A DNA stretch of 64,000 nt from Bdellovibrionales bacterium CG10_big_fil_rev_8_21_14_0_10_45_34 (GTDB taxonomy: Bacteria; Bdellovibrionota; Bdellovibrionia; Bdellovibrionales; 1-14-0-10-45-34). Positions within the stretch are counted from its first letter, which is position 1; each line of letters starts with the position of its first letter. Positions 35,751 through 45,073 of this stretch are shown piece after piece. A model generated the notes under the pieces. It worked only from the letters and a program-made list of their open reading frames with translations. It was not told where the DNA came from and made no database searches. The translations under genes were made by a program, and so were the position numbers. The stretch covers positions 186,001 through 250,000 of the forward strand of contig PEZS01000010.1 of assembly GCA_002778785.1 (NCBI GenBank), in the 5' to 3' direction.

Positions 35751-36626
35751 TTGAACAGAATTCTAACTAAGTTTTTACTTGGGAGCGTGATTACCCTCGG
35801 TGCGTTGTTGATTTTGTTACCTCGAAAAGTGACTTTGCTTATCGGAAACTTTCTAGGTGTGCTTTGGTTCGATGTTTTGAGAATACGAAGAAATTTAGCC
35901 ATCGATCATGTGCTCCTGGCGTTTCCAAAGTTAACTCGAGGAGAGGCCGTTAAGATCGCGAGGCGTTCGCTTTACAATGTTGGCAACACAATAGTTGAAA
36001 TTGTCATGATGGCCGCGTTAAAAGAGCGTCATTTCGAAGATTTTTTTGAAATGGAAGATTTGTCAGTCCTCGGCAATCAACTTGCAAAAGGTAGAGGTGC
36101 TCTGGTTCTGACACTTCACCTCGGTAACGGCGATCTTGGTTGTGCCGCCCTTTCTTTGAGTAAGTTCCCCGTTTCGCTTATCTCAAAGCGGTTCAAATCA
36201 GAGGTACTCAATAAAATTTGGTTTCAAATTCGTAACAGGCTTGGGACGGAATTTTTACGAGAAGAAAAAAGTCAGTTCGAGATACTGAGGCATTTAAAAA
36301 GAAACCGCGCCGTTATTTTTGTTCTAGACCAGTTTATGGGGCCGCCAGTGGGAGTTGCCGTCAAATTTTTTGGTGTTCCCACCGGGACTGCCGCGGGTCT
36401 TGCGGTTTTTGCAAAGAAACTAGGGCAACCGGTTATACCAATGTACACTTACAGGAATGAGCAAACAGGAAAACTGCACATTGTAGCAGATGAGCCTATC
36501 GAAACTATTGCTACGGAAAGCATAGAATCATTGACCCAAAAGTATACCGATTGGACTGAGAAGGCCATAAGGAAGCATCCTGGACAATGGATGTGGATTC
36601 ACCGAAGATGGAAGAGATTTGCGTGA
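35751..36626 (+). CDS. Lipid A lauroyl/myristoyl acyltransferase (LpxL/HtrB family)
   Basis: A 291-residue inner-membrane acyltransferase with an N-terminal hydrophobic helix. GALVLTLHLGNGDLG contains the HxxxxD/E-type catalytic pair (His-Leu-Gly-Asn-Gly-Asp), and later VIFVLDQFMGPPVGVAVKFF, MYTYRNEQTGKLHI and the terminal HPGQWMWIHRRWK are all typical. It adds a secondary acyl chain to Kdo-lipid A or its precursor. TTG start with AAGGA upstream, 13 bases after lpxK. Confidence 0.88.
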   Translation: MNRILTKFLLGSVITLGALLILLPRKVTLLIGNFLGVLWFDVLRIRRNLAIDHVLLAFPKLTRGEAVKIARRSLYNVGNTIVEIVMMAALKERHFEDFFEMEDLSVLGNQLAKGRGALVLTLHLGNGDLGCAALSLSKFPVSLISKRFKSEVLNKIWFQIRNRLGTEFLREEKSQFEILRHLKRNRAVIFVLDQFMGPPVGVAVKFFGVPTGTAAGLAVFAKKLGQPVIPMYTYRNEQTGKLHIVADEPIETIATESIESLTQKYTDWTEKAIRKHPGQWMWIHRRWKRFA

Positions 36627-36700
36627 AACAATAGTTGTCACGTAGGCATGGATATGGTGGCCTGAAGGTGACCAGCGGAGCTACTAAATTGGGAGTTTTT

Positions 36701-37870
36701 TTGAAGAATTGGAACGGGCAAACAGCTGCTAATGTCTTCTTACAAACTGCCTATCTTTTGCTTCTTTCAGCGTGCGCAAAAGAGTTTCTGGTCTATGAGA
36801 ACTCCCAAGAACTCACTCGCATCAATGAGTATGAAAAAAAGCTAGAAGTAAAAGAGATTGATCCACCATCTGTAGAGCCACCAAAGGGGCCAGAGGTTCG
36901 CCCATCGTCGGAAAACGCAAAAGAAGCTTCGGAGTCAAAGGCAGGCGCCAAGGACCAACGTACGAAGAATTCATCTGCGACGGCGAAAGCACACGTAGAT
37001 AAAAAGGCAGTAAAGGCAGAACAAGAGAAAAAGGTAACAAAAAAAGATAACTCCAAAAAAGAGCAACCTCGGCTACCCGAGATAGAGAGCTCGGAAGGTT
37101 TTGTTGGTCGTCGACCGATTGAAGATCCTTTTCGCGTCGGTGAGAAAGTGGTTCTCAAGCTTTCCTATTTTAATGTCGTCGCTGGAGATTTAGCTATAGA
37201 GGTGCTCCCTTTTGTTGAAGTGAACGGCAATAAATCGTATCGGTTTCGAATCAGTGTCAAATCTAATGATTTGTTCTCTCTGGTTTACGCAGTCGATGAC
37301 TATGCAGAAACCTACCTCGATTACGAGCAAATGCGGCCCTACAACTTTATGATCTCAGTAAAAGAAAGTAAGCAGCTTCGTGAAGTAAGAAGTCTTTTTG
37401 ACTGGAAGAAGCAAACATCTCATTTTTGGGAAAAGCGAATCACAAAAGAAGATGGCGTTAAAACTGAGGAGATGGAATGGAAAGTTCCTGACTTTTCTCA
37501 AAACGTTATTAGTGCTGTTTTTTATATGAGGGCCTTTCAAATGAAACCAGGCAATAAGGTGCAGTTTCATTTGGCTGATAAAGGTAAGAATATGTTAGCA
37601 AAGGCGGTCCTGGTGAGAAAAGAAGTGCTCAAAACCGATCTGGGAAATTTGCGCACTTTAGTTATGAAACCAGAAGTAGAGATTGAAGGCGTGTTCCAAC
37701 CCGTGGGCGACATTCTGTTTTGGCTAACTGACGATGATAGAAAGCTGCTAGTAAGAATTGAATCGGCGATTCGAATCGGTACGATTTTAGGAAAAGTTTC
37801 TGAGATCAAACTCGGCGAAGGCGGCGGCGAGCTGCCTCTCGTTCCGGACGAAAAGAAGTTTTCATTCTAA
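36701..37870 (+). CDS. DUF3108-domain lipoprotein
   Basis: A ~389-residue protein. It has a lipoprotein signal (AYLLLLSACAKEF), then about 100 residues of Lys/Glu/Ser/Ala low-complexity linker (residues ~35-135), and a DUF3108 domain starting at DPFRVGEKVVLKLSYFNVVA and running to VSEIKLG. DUF3108 proteins are periplasmic beta-rich proteins of unknown function, often near lipid A or cell-envelope genes. I prefer the TTG at 36701 with GGGAG five bases before, since it places a short basic n-region ahead of the hydrophobic core. Confidence 0.78.
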   Translation: MKNWNGQTAANVFLQTAYLLLLSACAKEFLVYENSQELTRINEYEKKLEVKEIDPPSVEPPKGPEVRPSSENAKEASESKAGAKDQRTKNSSATAKAHVDKKAVKAEQEKKVTKKDNSKKEQPRLPEIESSEGFVGRRPIEDPFRVGEKVVLKLSYFNVVAGDLAIEVLPFVEVNGNKSYRFRISVKSNDLFSLVYAVDDYAETYLDYEQMRPYNFMISVKESKQLREVRSLFDWKKQTSHFWEKRITKEDGVKTEEMEWKVPDFSQNVISAVFYMRAFQMKPGNKVQFHLADKGKNMLAKAVLVRKEVLKTDLGNLRTLVMKPEVEIEGVFQPVGDILFWLTDDDRKLLVRIESAIRIGTILGKVSEIKLGEGGGELPLVPDEKKFSF

Positions 37871-37961
37871 GGGTTTCTTTGCAACCATGAGAAAGAGTTT
37901 GTCCTATTCGTGTTGGGTCAACCACGCAAGGAGTTTGAAAGTAGTTCGGAGGCTTTGCGGT

Positions 37962-39158
37962 CTACCGCTGAGACGTCATATTAGCGTAAGAATCGTAGAC
38001 CATGGCGGCAGTGATATCTTTCATGCATTTGTGGTGACCGAGCGGGCACTCATTGTGACCGTGCTTTCCACAAGGTCGACACGAAAGTTCATTGTTTTCA
38101 ACGATGATACTTTTAGCATTCCATGGTTGATACCCCAAAGACAGTGTCGTAGGCCCAAATATGGCCACAGTAGGTGTGCCAGCTAAACTTGCTACATGCA
38201 TGGCACCTGAATCGTTCGTGATTACACACTTTGCGTCTCTCATGATTAGAATCAAGTCAGAGACAGAAGTAAGGCCGCAAAGATTTATTGCTGAGTTGCT
38301 ATCTGAAATACCTTCGCATTTCGCCAAGGCCTGATGCAAAATACTATCCGCTAGTGTTTTCTCTGTCTGGGTTCCGACGACCACAATTCGATTGTTTTGG
38401 CGGAGCAGAATTTCTATGAGTGCTGCAAATCCCCCTTGGGTCCATTGCTTTGTCGCCCACTGACTGCCTGGTGCAATGACAAGGTAGTCTTTCAAGCGGG
38501 ATCTCACGAAGAAATCCTTCACACCAACACTAGGCTGAAGTGTGTCGGCGGGATTTTTAGGATTGCGATTTTGCAAAAGATAACTCTCTTGATTAGAGAC
38601 AACTGTTTGCTCCCCATTATGAGACTCCATCGGCGGCAAAGCGGCAGGGGCAGCTTCTATAAAAGACATTTCCTTTTCTGAAAGTTGCATCGTAAACTTT
38701 TCTTGCAAGGCAGCCACATTCTTAGAAGAGACATTTTCATTTGATAGGTTTGTAACCAAAGATACTTGTCTTAAAGCGTCTGGCAAATGGCGAGGCCAGT
38801 TTTTTGTCTCTGTAAAAGCCCACCGCGTTTTAAGTTGTTGAAACCCCACGCGCCTAGGGGCGCCAATGCGAAAAGAAAGCCACGCACTTGAAAAGGATTT
38901 GTGAGGGCAGTAAATGGTTTCAAACCGTTCGGCTTTTAACTTTCGGGAAGTCTCATTTCGCCAAGAACTCTGACTTTTATCTACTTGGTGAAGGCGATCA
39001 ACGATCTTTACATTTAAATAAAAATCTCCGAGACCTTTTTTTGCAAGCAAATGAATCTCTGACAGCGGGTGAAGCTTTCTAACTTCTCTCAATAGGGGAA
39101 TCGACAGGAGTAGATCGCCTAGAAAGGCTGTTTGGATGACCAAAATTTTGCTTTTCAA
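37962..39158 (-). CDS. Glycosyltransferase family 9 (heptosyltransferase II, WaaF-like)
   Basis: A ~398-residue GT9 enzyme: KILVIQTAFLGDLLLSIPLL is the N-terminal signature, and VIAPGSQWATKQW and CVITNDSGAMHVASLAGTPT with FGPT the ADP-heptose-binding C-terminal half. It carries a ~50-residue Asn/Gln-rich insertion between the two Rossmann halves. GT9 enzymes add heptose to the LPS inner core. I start it at a TTG (39158), where the family begins. Longer in-frame starts would extend into the upstream GT9 gene, with which it overlaps by about 80 bases. Confidence 0.85.
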   Translation of the reverse strand: MKSKILVIQTAFLGDLLLSIPLLREVRKLHPLSEIHLLAKKGLGDFYLNVKIVDRLHQVDKSQSSWRNETSRKLKAERFETIYCPHKSFSSAWLSFRIGAPRRVGFQQLKTRWAFTETKNWPRHLPDALRQVSLVTNLSNENVSSKNVAALQEKFTMQLSEKEMSFIEAAPAALPPMESHNGEQTVVSNQESYLLQNRNPKNPADTLQPSVGVKDFFVRSRLKDYLVIAPGSQWATKQWTQGGFAALIEILLRQNNRIVVVGTQTEKTLADSILHQALAKCEGISDSNSAINLCGLTSVSDLILIMRDAKCVITNDSGAMHVASLAGTPTVAIFGPTTLSLGYQPWNAKSIIVENNELSCRPCGKHGHNECPLGHHKCMKDITAAMVYDSYANMTSQR

Positions 39159-40374
39159 GATAGTGCAATCCTTTTTCGATACCTTTAAGAATTTCGACTT
39201 CTGGCACGTGATCATAACACATAACCGGTCGATCACAACTGCGCTTCCAGCAGGGACCGCACGGAACATTTGCAATCACCTTGTAGCCGCAATCAAATAG
39301 ATCGATTTCATGGGAGCATGTGGGTCCAAACCAAGCAATGGTCCACTTTCGTTGAGAAATGGCAAAATGCATCCCCAATGAATCGCCAGAGAGCACGAGA
39401 TCGCATGCAGCTATCGATGAAAGCCCATCCCTTAAGCCCAAGTCATGGGGCGACATGATTGCTCCGGGTGAAAGATCCAGAATCTGCTTATTTCTTTCTA
39501 GATCTTCTTTTCCGCCCAAAAGCACAACGCGGACGCCGGTGAAAGTTTGATGAATTAAATTAATGAGCTGAGCTGACCCTTCTACGGTCATCTTTTTGTA
39601 AGGTATAACATTGCTGCAGCCCGTATTGAATCCAAGTAATAGACGAACCGGGAGCTGAGCTTCGTTCCGACTGTTATAGTGGGAAAGCGAACCCCTCTTG
39701 GTGGCCCATGGAATCTCATTCTTTGTGATTTTACATTTAAAGTCGTTGTTTTTGGAAAGCCATTCTAAGCGGCGGCGAGAGGACAGTGCCTTTTCTGTTT
39801 CAGAAAGTGGAAGGCTGTATTGCGAACGCCAGTACTCTAACTCTAAACTCTCACAGAGCAATTGCGCTTCGGACTTTTTGTTAACAAAGAATTTTTCATT
39901 ATTGTCTATTCCGAGTTGCCAGAGCCGATCAGCTGCTTTGGTAGCAGGTACAACGACTCCGTTTTGGTCAGATACAAATCCAAAAGTCTTTTTTACTGAA
40001 AGGTTGTCGACAAACCCAGCGGCGCGAATATCTTTGTCGACAATATAGGCTGCTTCAAACTGTATTGGTGTTAATTGCATGAGCGATTCAAAAGAGAGGT
40101 TGAGCTTTTGGTAGATGCCGGGGTGATCACCTAAAATTTCTGGCCTTTCAGTAACCCAGAAGATTTGACAACCAGGATGCTTCTTCGCAATAGGTTCAAG
40201 CAATGATGTTGAGCGAACAACGGCACCGAGAGCCCCGAGATGCACCAAAAGAATATTTGGCCCGCGTTTAGTGGGTGAAGACGAGGGCGAGGGCGATTCA
40301 AAATGACAACGCTGAGTACATCCGTATTGACACGGGCGATCACCTTTAAAATTTCGACATTCAGTAATCGACAC
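39079..40374 (-). CDS. Glycosyltransferase family 9 protein with N-terminal cysteine cluster
   Basis: A 431-residue GT9 protein: NILLVHLGALGAVVRSTSLL (from residue ~40) opens the fold, and VVLLGGKEDLERNKQILDLS and CDLVLSGDSLGMHFAISQRK close it. The first ~25 residues hold four cysteines (CRNFKGDRPCQYGCTQRC), absent from ordinary heptosyltransferases, and the C-terminal part has another set (CGPCWKRSCDRPVMC). These suggest a metal or Fe-S site. It precedes and overlaps the second GT9 gene, so both probably act in LPS core assembly. Confidence 0.8.
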   Translation of the reverse strand: MSITECRNFKGDRPCQYGCTQRCHFESPSPSSSPTKRGPNILLVHLGALGAVVRSTSLLEPIAKKHPGCQIFWVTERPEILGDHPGIYQKLNLSFESLMQLTPIQFEAAYIVDKDIRAAGFVDNLSVKKTFGFVSDQNGVVVPATKAADRLWQLGIDNNEKFFVNKKSEAQLLCESLELEYWRSQYSLPLSETEKALSSRRRLEWLSKNNDFKCKITKNEIPWATKRGSLSHYNSRNEAQLPVRLLLGFNTGCSNVIPYKKMTVEGSAQLINLIHQTFTGVRVVLLGGKEDLERNKQILDLSPGAIMSPHDLGLRDGLSSIAACDLVLSGDSLGMHFAISQRKWTIAWFGPTCSHEIDLFDCGYKVIANVPCGPCWKRSCDRPVMCYDHVPEVEILKGIEKGLHYLEKQNFGHPNSLSRRSTPVDSPIERS

Positions 40375-40550
40375 ATCTTTAGTTTACCCAAGTCGGGCAC
40401 GCCATTAGAGGCTAAGTCTTTGAATTACCGAGGAACGCGACGTTCGCATGGGAAAATTATTCCATCTTCTCGAAATGTTTTCCCCGCCCAGAACAATTTC
40501 TCAGCAAATTTCTAGACGCGTAAACAGCTTCAGCGAGGAGTTCTGGTCTA

Positions 40551-40584
40551 TTTAATTCGATGATCATTTTAATTCGATGATCAT
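40551..40584. repeat. Perfect 2 x 17-bp tandem duplication at the end of the NtrC-type gene
   Basis: TTTAATTCGATGATCAT occurs twice head to tail, at 40551-40567 and 40568-40584. The second copy includes the stop codon of the response-regulator gene. It looks like a recent slippage duplication. No function is apparent. Confidence 0.8.
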
Positions 40585-41987
40585 TCGTTCACGAAAAACT
40601 CTTTTGCAATAATGCCGTACTTGCGCATTTTTCTAAGAAGAGTGTTCTTAGGTATGTTGGCCTGGGCCACTGTTTGGTTAATTCTGCCGTTGTTAGCCTT
40701 TAGAGCAGCCAAAATAAATTCTCGCTCGGCCTTCTCTTTAAACTCTTCGAAGTCTAAGGCACTCTCTACATGCACACCCGGCGCAGGCGCAGTCGTTTTT
40801 GCAGCCGCCTGAATTTGCTGGGGCAAGCTGGCCAAAGAAATGGTAGAGGAGTTCTCAACAATAAAAGCGTGTTCAATAACATTTTCGAGCTCACGAATGT
40901 TGCCTGGCCACCCATAATGTTTAATCGCCTTTAACGACTCATCAGAAACACCAGTCATTTTTCGCTTGTGCTGCAAATTAAATTTTTCAATAAAGCGACT
41001 CACCAAAGACTCAATGTCATCGAGCCTTTCACGTAGAGGCGGAATAAAAATTGGCATGACGTTGAGCCGGTAGAACAAATCTTCGCGAAACGAACCATCG
41101 ACGATCATTCTCTCTAGATTTCGATTTGTTGCGGCTATCACCCGAGATCCGGTGCGCACTTCTCGGTTGCTACCCACCGGCATAAAAGTTTTGTCTTGAA
41201 GTACTCTCAGTAGTTTCACCTGCATCTCAGGAGGTAACTCACCAATCTCATCTAAAAAAAGTGTCCCTTGATTAGCCAGTTGGAATTTGCCAATTTTTCT
41301 CTCTGTCGCACCTGTAAAAGCACCTCTTTCATGTCCGAACAGTTCGCTCTCCATTAAGTTGACTGGAATGGCTCCGCAATTGATGGCTACAAAGGGGCCG
41401 GCTTTCCTGGGCGAGTTAAAATGAATGGCCCTAGCGACGAGCTCTTTTCCGGTACCGTTTTCTCCGCGTATGAGAACAGTTGTCTCTACTTTGGTAAGCC
41501 TACTTACCAAATCAAAGATTTGCCTCATTTGGGTAGACCCGCCTACCATGTCACTTTCAATGTCGTCGTCAAAAATGGGGTTCGACATGGCAATCTTTGA
41601 AACCATCTCTCTGGCATCTAAGGCTTTTCTTACAATCTCAGAAAGCTTTTCAGCCTGAATGGGTTTTTCGACGTAATCATAGGCACCTTCTTTTATAGCA
41701 TCGATGGCGTCTTGCACGTTCCCGTGAGCCGTGATCAACACAACAAAAGTGGAAGGGTCTATCTCTTTGATCTTTTTAAGGGTTGTAAGTCCGTCCATCT
41801 CGGGCATTCGGACGTCAAGAAGGATGAGATCCCATTTAGTTTGAGAGAACATCTGAAGTGCCTTTGCGCCATTGTCAGCTTCTGCCGTAACCACGGGCAA
41901 CCCAAAATCTTCCCGCTCTAGCGCCAGCTTTATTGACTCTCGAAGTTCCGGTTCATCATCGACTATTAATACTTGTATTTTGTTCAT
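40581..41987 (-). CDS. Sigma-54-dependent response regulator (NtrC family)
   Basis: A ~468-residue regulator: receiver domain with Asp58 as phosphoacceptor (LILLDVRMPEMDG), AAA+ domain with Walker A GENGTGKE and the sigma-54-contacting loop ELFGHERGAFTGATE, and a C-terminal Fis-type helix-turn-helix (INQTVAQANIPKNTLLRKMR). It should activate sigma-54 promoters after phosphorylation by the CHASE2 kinase encoded upstream. I start at MNKIQVLIVDDEP (41987), where receiver domains begin. The 200-base gap to the kinase gene holds the heptamer repeat array. Confidence 0.93.
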   Translation of the reverse strand: MNKIQVLIVDDEPELRESIKLALEREDFGLPVVTAEADNGAKALQMFSQTKWDLILLDVRMPEMDGLTTLKKIKEIDPSTFVVLITAHGNVQDAIDAIKEGAYDYVEKPIQAEKLSEIVRKALDAREMVSKIAMSNPIFDDDIESDMVGGSTQMRQIFDLVSRLTKVETTVLIRGENGTGKELVARAIHFNSPRKAGPFVAINCGAIPVNLMESELFGHERGAFTGATERKIGKFQLANQGTLFLDEIGELPPEMQVKLLRVLQDKTFMPVGSNREVRTGSRVIAATNRNLERMIVDGSFREDLFYRLNVMPIFIPPLRERLDDIESLVSRFIEKFNLQHKRKMTGVSDESLKAIKHYGWPGNIRELENVIEHAFIVENSSTISLASLPQQIQAAAKTTAPAPGVHVESALDFEEFKEKAEREFILAALKANNGRINQTVAQANIPKNTLLRKMRKYGIIAKEFFVNE

Positions 41988-42087
41988 TTGAAGCCTTTTA
42001 AAAGAGATTCTTTGATTAAAGGTATTTCGCAAGTAAAATTCATTTCACTAGCGACCTTTTGAAAAAAGATTCTAAATATTTTAGTGT

Positions 42088-42174
42088 CCGATCACCGATC
42101 ACCGATCACCGATCACCGATCACCGATCACCGATCACCGATCACCGATCACCGATCACCGATCACCGATCACCG
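42088..42174. repeat. Array of about 12 tandem CCGATCA heptamers
   Basis: Twelve perfect copies of the 7-bp unit CCGATCA stand head to tail, followed by a partial CCG. Each copy contains GATC, so there are twelve potential Dam-type methylation sites spaced seven bases apart in 87 bases. The array lies 14 bases after the kinase stop and about 100 bases before the regulator start, exactly where the regulator's leader or promoter would be. A heptamer array is unstable in length and could tune expression. Confidence 0.95.
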
Positions 42175-42187
42175 TGCCCGGATTTTA

Positions 42188-44032
42188 TCATAGGGGCAAG
42201 GTAAAGCCAATCTTCGTGCCTTGGTTTATTTCGCTGCTGACAAATACCCTACCCCCGTGAAGCTCGACAAAATATTTCACAAAGTAAAGTCCCAGGCCAC
42301 TGCCACGGGTGTGAAGTTCAGACTGGCTACCGCGGTAAAATTTCTCCCAAACTCGCTCCAGGTCACTTTGCCCTATACCAGGTCCATTATCGATGACAGT
42401 CACGTCTACCATATTTTCGTGTTCCCGAGTGATAACCTTAACAATAGAGCCATTAGGAGTGTATTTAATGGCGTTTTCGATAAGGTTCTGTAGCACCTCT
42501 TTGATGAGTACCGGATCGACTTCGACCGAGAAAAGTGGTTCCAAATCTTGCAGTATCATTGAATTTTTTTCCTGGGCAAGCGGCTTGAGCTCATCGACCA
42601 ACCTAAGAACAATATCGTTAATATCTACAGGTTGTTTATGCAGTTTGAAGTCTACGGCCTCCACCCGAATAACCTGAAGTATCGACTGAATGTATCGATG
42701 GAGTTCATAGCTGGCTTTTCTCAGTGAACCCAGCTCTTCAGAAATTTCACTCTCTAAAGCAGAAAACTTGAGTTTGTCGAGTGTTGCAGAGATTTTTGCT
42801 AAGGGTGTCTTAAGGTCGTGAGAAAAAAGGCTCACAAAGTTATTCTTCATTATTTCAAGCTCTCTAAGATTGCTGCTTTCTTGCTCGAGTAGCCAATTGA
42901 GACGATCCTTTTCTGTGAGCTGCCAGGTGACAAACAAAGCCAAAATTAAAGTGCCCATAATAATAGGGCTAGCAATAGGGAGCCAAAAGTGGACGACGTC
43001 GAACATCCAAGTCGACGCTGCAGCAATAAATCCCCAAACGACGAAAAATATCGTAAGTGTTAGCAAGGGCGGAAAGACTATGGAAATTAAGGCAAACAGA
43101 AAACAAAGGACAAGCAAGTAAATGGCGTAAAACCAAGTCGGCGCTTTCTTAACCCATTCATCAAATGCGAGGTTGTGAAGGATGTTGCCAATAACGGCAG
43201 CTTTTGGCATCGGCCCCAATGGAGTCTGAAGTTCTTGACCTGCAGATTGTCTGGCTCCAACCAAAACAACGTGACCTCGGAGTTTCGCTCGCTGAACGGA
43301 ATTCGTTAAGATCTCTGCAAAGGTGAAGGTGGGAAAGACATCGGGTGGGCCCAAATAGTTTATCGTTTCTACCACATGATTAGGCCTAACTACGTCGCCG
43401 ATTTCACGAGCTAGTGATAGGGGCAAACTTGTCGCCGTCGAAGGTGTTGGAATAACTCTTCTGAGCACACCATCAAGATCTTCAGTTAGGTCTACGAGGC
43501 CCGCGTTTGGCGAGTAAATTCGTGGTGCAAATCGAGGCAGGCGCGTGCGCCCTTCAGCATCAAGCCTAGCCGACCAATAAACGCGAGGGTTCTCAAACAC
43601 AACCATAGAAGACAGTCGTCTTGGTCGTGGAATGTTTTCACCGAAGAAAAAGGTTACGCCTATCGCCTTTACTTCTACTTCTAATAGCCGCCTAATGAGA
43701 GTAGTCCAAAGTTCTTCGTTCCAAAAGTAGCTGTCTGTAAGGGGGCCGATTTCTTTAAGTGGACGGATCATATTGATCGATGGTTCGACCCACCTGTACC
43801 ACTCTTGCTCGTTAACGAGCACGAGGGCTATAGGAGCTTTCAATGGCTGAGAAGGTCTTACCTGAAAGCGGTAATCATAATTTGTAGATTCGTCATACTG
43901 TAATGCCACGAGTGAAATGAGCCAGGCTATGAGCGCTCGAGCTGCCAAACTGCCTATGACTCTCCCCCCCCACATCTGTAGGCGGTTTGGCTTTTTCATG
44001 GTTTTGTTATTTAACGACATTTTGCTGCCCAC
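42188..44032 (-). CDS. CHASE2-domain sensor histidine kinase
   Basis: A ~614-residue kinase: one N-terminal transmembrane helix (~25-45), a periplasmic CHASE2 domain to about residue 295, three membrane helices (300-370), a HisKA domain with phospho-acceptor His405 in FSHDLKTPLAK, and an HATPase with NLIENAIKYTPNG, DNGPGIG and GSGLGLYFVK. It senses an unknown external cue and partners the NtrC-type regulator downstream. The start may be GTG 44032 or ATG 44020. A run of eight Gs at codons 21-23 (WGG) near the N-terminus is a potential slippage site. Confidence 0.9.
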   Translation of the reverse strand: MGSKMSLNNKTMKKPNRLQMWGGRVIGSLAARALIAWLISLVALQYDESTNYDYRFQVRPSQPLKAPIALVLVNEQEWYRWVEPSINMIRPLKEIGPLTDSYFWNEELWTTLIRRLLEVEVKAIGVTFFFGENIPRPRRLSSMVVFENPRVYWSARLDAEGRTRLPRFAPRIYSPNAGLVDLTEDLDGVLRRVIPTPSTATSLPLSLAREIGDVVRPNHVVETINYLGPPDVFPTFTFAEILTNSVQRAKLRGHVVLVGARQSAGQELQTPLGPMPKAAVIGNILHNLAFDEWVKKAPTWFYAIYLLVLCFLFALISIVFPPLLTLTIFFVVWGFIAAASTWMFDVVHFWLPIASPIIMGTLILALFVTWQLTEKDRLNWLLEQESSNLRELEIMKNNFVSLFSHDLKTPLAKISATLDKLKFSALESEISEELGSLRKASYELHRYIQSILQVIRVEAVDFKLHKQPVDINDIVLRLVDELKPLAQEKNSMILQDLEPLFSVEVDPVLIKEVLQNLIENAIKYTPNGSIVKVITREHENMVDVTVIDNGPGIGQSDLERVWEKFYRGSQSELHTRGSGLGLYFVKYFVELHGGRVFVSSEINQGTKIGFTLPL

Positions 44033-44145
44033 TTTAGGAGATTTTGTGCAAGAAGGCTAGGGGAGGAGCTCATTTCAACTTGCTACTGCAAAAAGCATAT
44101 CGTATCCAGTCTAAAACGGGCTCACAATAAGGACACACCTTAATT

Positions 44146-45069
44146 ATGGAAATATTTCGCGGAGTTCACACTCTCAATAGACCACTGCCGGGCTCTGTCG
44201 TCACTATAGGAAATTTTGATGGAGTTCACTTGGGGCACCAAAAAATTGTCTCAGACCTCCAAGATATGGCCCGGCGTTTGGGTTTGACGACTGTGGTGTT
44301 TTCTTTCTCCCCTCATCCACGCCGGGTGCTATTCCCGCAGCTAGATTTCAAGTGTCTTTCGACCGAAAAAGAACAGTTGGCTCGTTTTGAAGAGCTGGGA
44401 GTGGATAAAGTAGTTATAGAGCCATTTTCTCGTGCGGTATCGCAGCTATCTCCGCAGAGATTTTTTAATGAATGGATTTTAAAGCCACTGGCCGCGCAAG
44501 GTTTAGTTGTGGGGTACGACTTTTCTTTCGGAGCCAATCGAGAGGGAAATTTCGAGATACTTCAGTCACTTTGTGAATGTGCCGGAGTTGAGCTGCGGAC
44601 AACTTCCGCGTTACGTATAGCAGGCGAGATAGTTTCAAGTAGCCGAATTCGAAAACTCTTGCTGGAGTCTCAGGTCGAAAAAGCTGCACTTTTACTAGGA
44701 CGCCCTTTTAGTATTGTCGGTTTAGTCAAAAAGGGAGATGGCCGTGGCAAGTCCCTTGGATTTCCAACAGCCAATCTCGAAGTCGAAGGCGAGTTTCTCC
44801 CGCGGTCTGGCGTATATTTTGGAAAAGCGAAGTGGCAGGGTCGATCGGACTGGGCCATTGCCAATATCGGTAGCAGGCCTACTTTTTATTCTGATGGCCA
44901 AGTTCAACCCGAAGTTCATATCTTAGAACAGGACGTTAATCTTTATGGAACCAGCTTGGAGTTTGAATTTCATGCACACCTTAGGAGTGAGAAAAAGTTC
45001 GCTGGACCAAACGAACTGATTGAGCAAATCAAAATTGATGTTCAACAAGCCCGAAATCATATTCAATAG
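44146..45069 (+). CDS. ribF: Bifunctional riboflavin kinase/FAD synthetase
   Basis: A 307-residue protein: N-terminal FMN adenylyltransferase domain with VVTIGNFDGVHLGHQKIVSD and the later SSSRIRKLL, and C-terminal riboflavin kinase domain with GDGRGKSLGFPTANLEV and GVYFGKA. It converts riboflavin to FMN and FAD. It is transcribed divergently from the CHASE2 kinase gene; no FMN riboswitch is visible upstream. Confidence 0.95.
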   Translation: MEIFRGVHTLNRPLPGSVVTIGNFDGVHLGHQKIVSDLQDMARRLGLTTVVFSFSPHPRRVLFPQLDFKCLSTEKEQLARFEELGVDKVVIEPFSRAVSQLSPQRFFNEWILKPLAAQGLVVGYDFSFGANREGNFEILQSLCECAGVELRTTSALRIAGEIVSSSRIRKLLLESQVEKAALLLGRPFSIVGLVKKGDGRGKSLGFPTANLEVEGEFLPRSGVYFGKAKWQGRSDWAIANIGSRPTFYSDGQVQPEVHILEQDVNLYGTSLEFEFHAHLRSEKKFAGPNELIEQIKIDVQQARNHIQ

Positions 45070-45073
45070 AACT

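Noticed and set aside
42088-42174. Possible CRISPR array
   Set aside because: The repeat is only seven bases and there are no spacers between copies.
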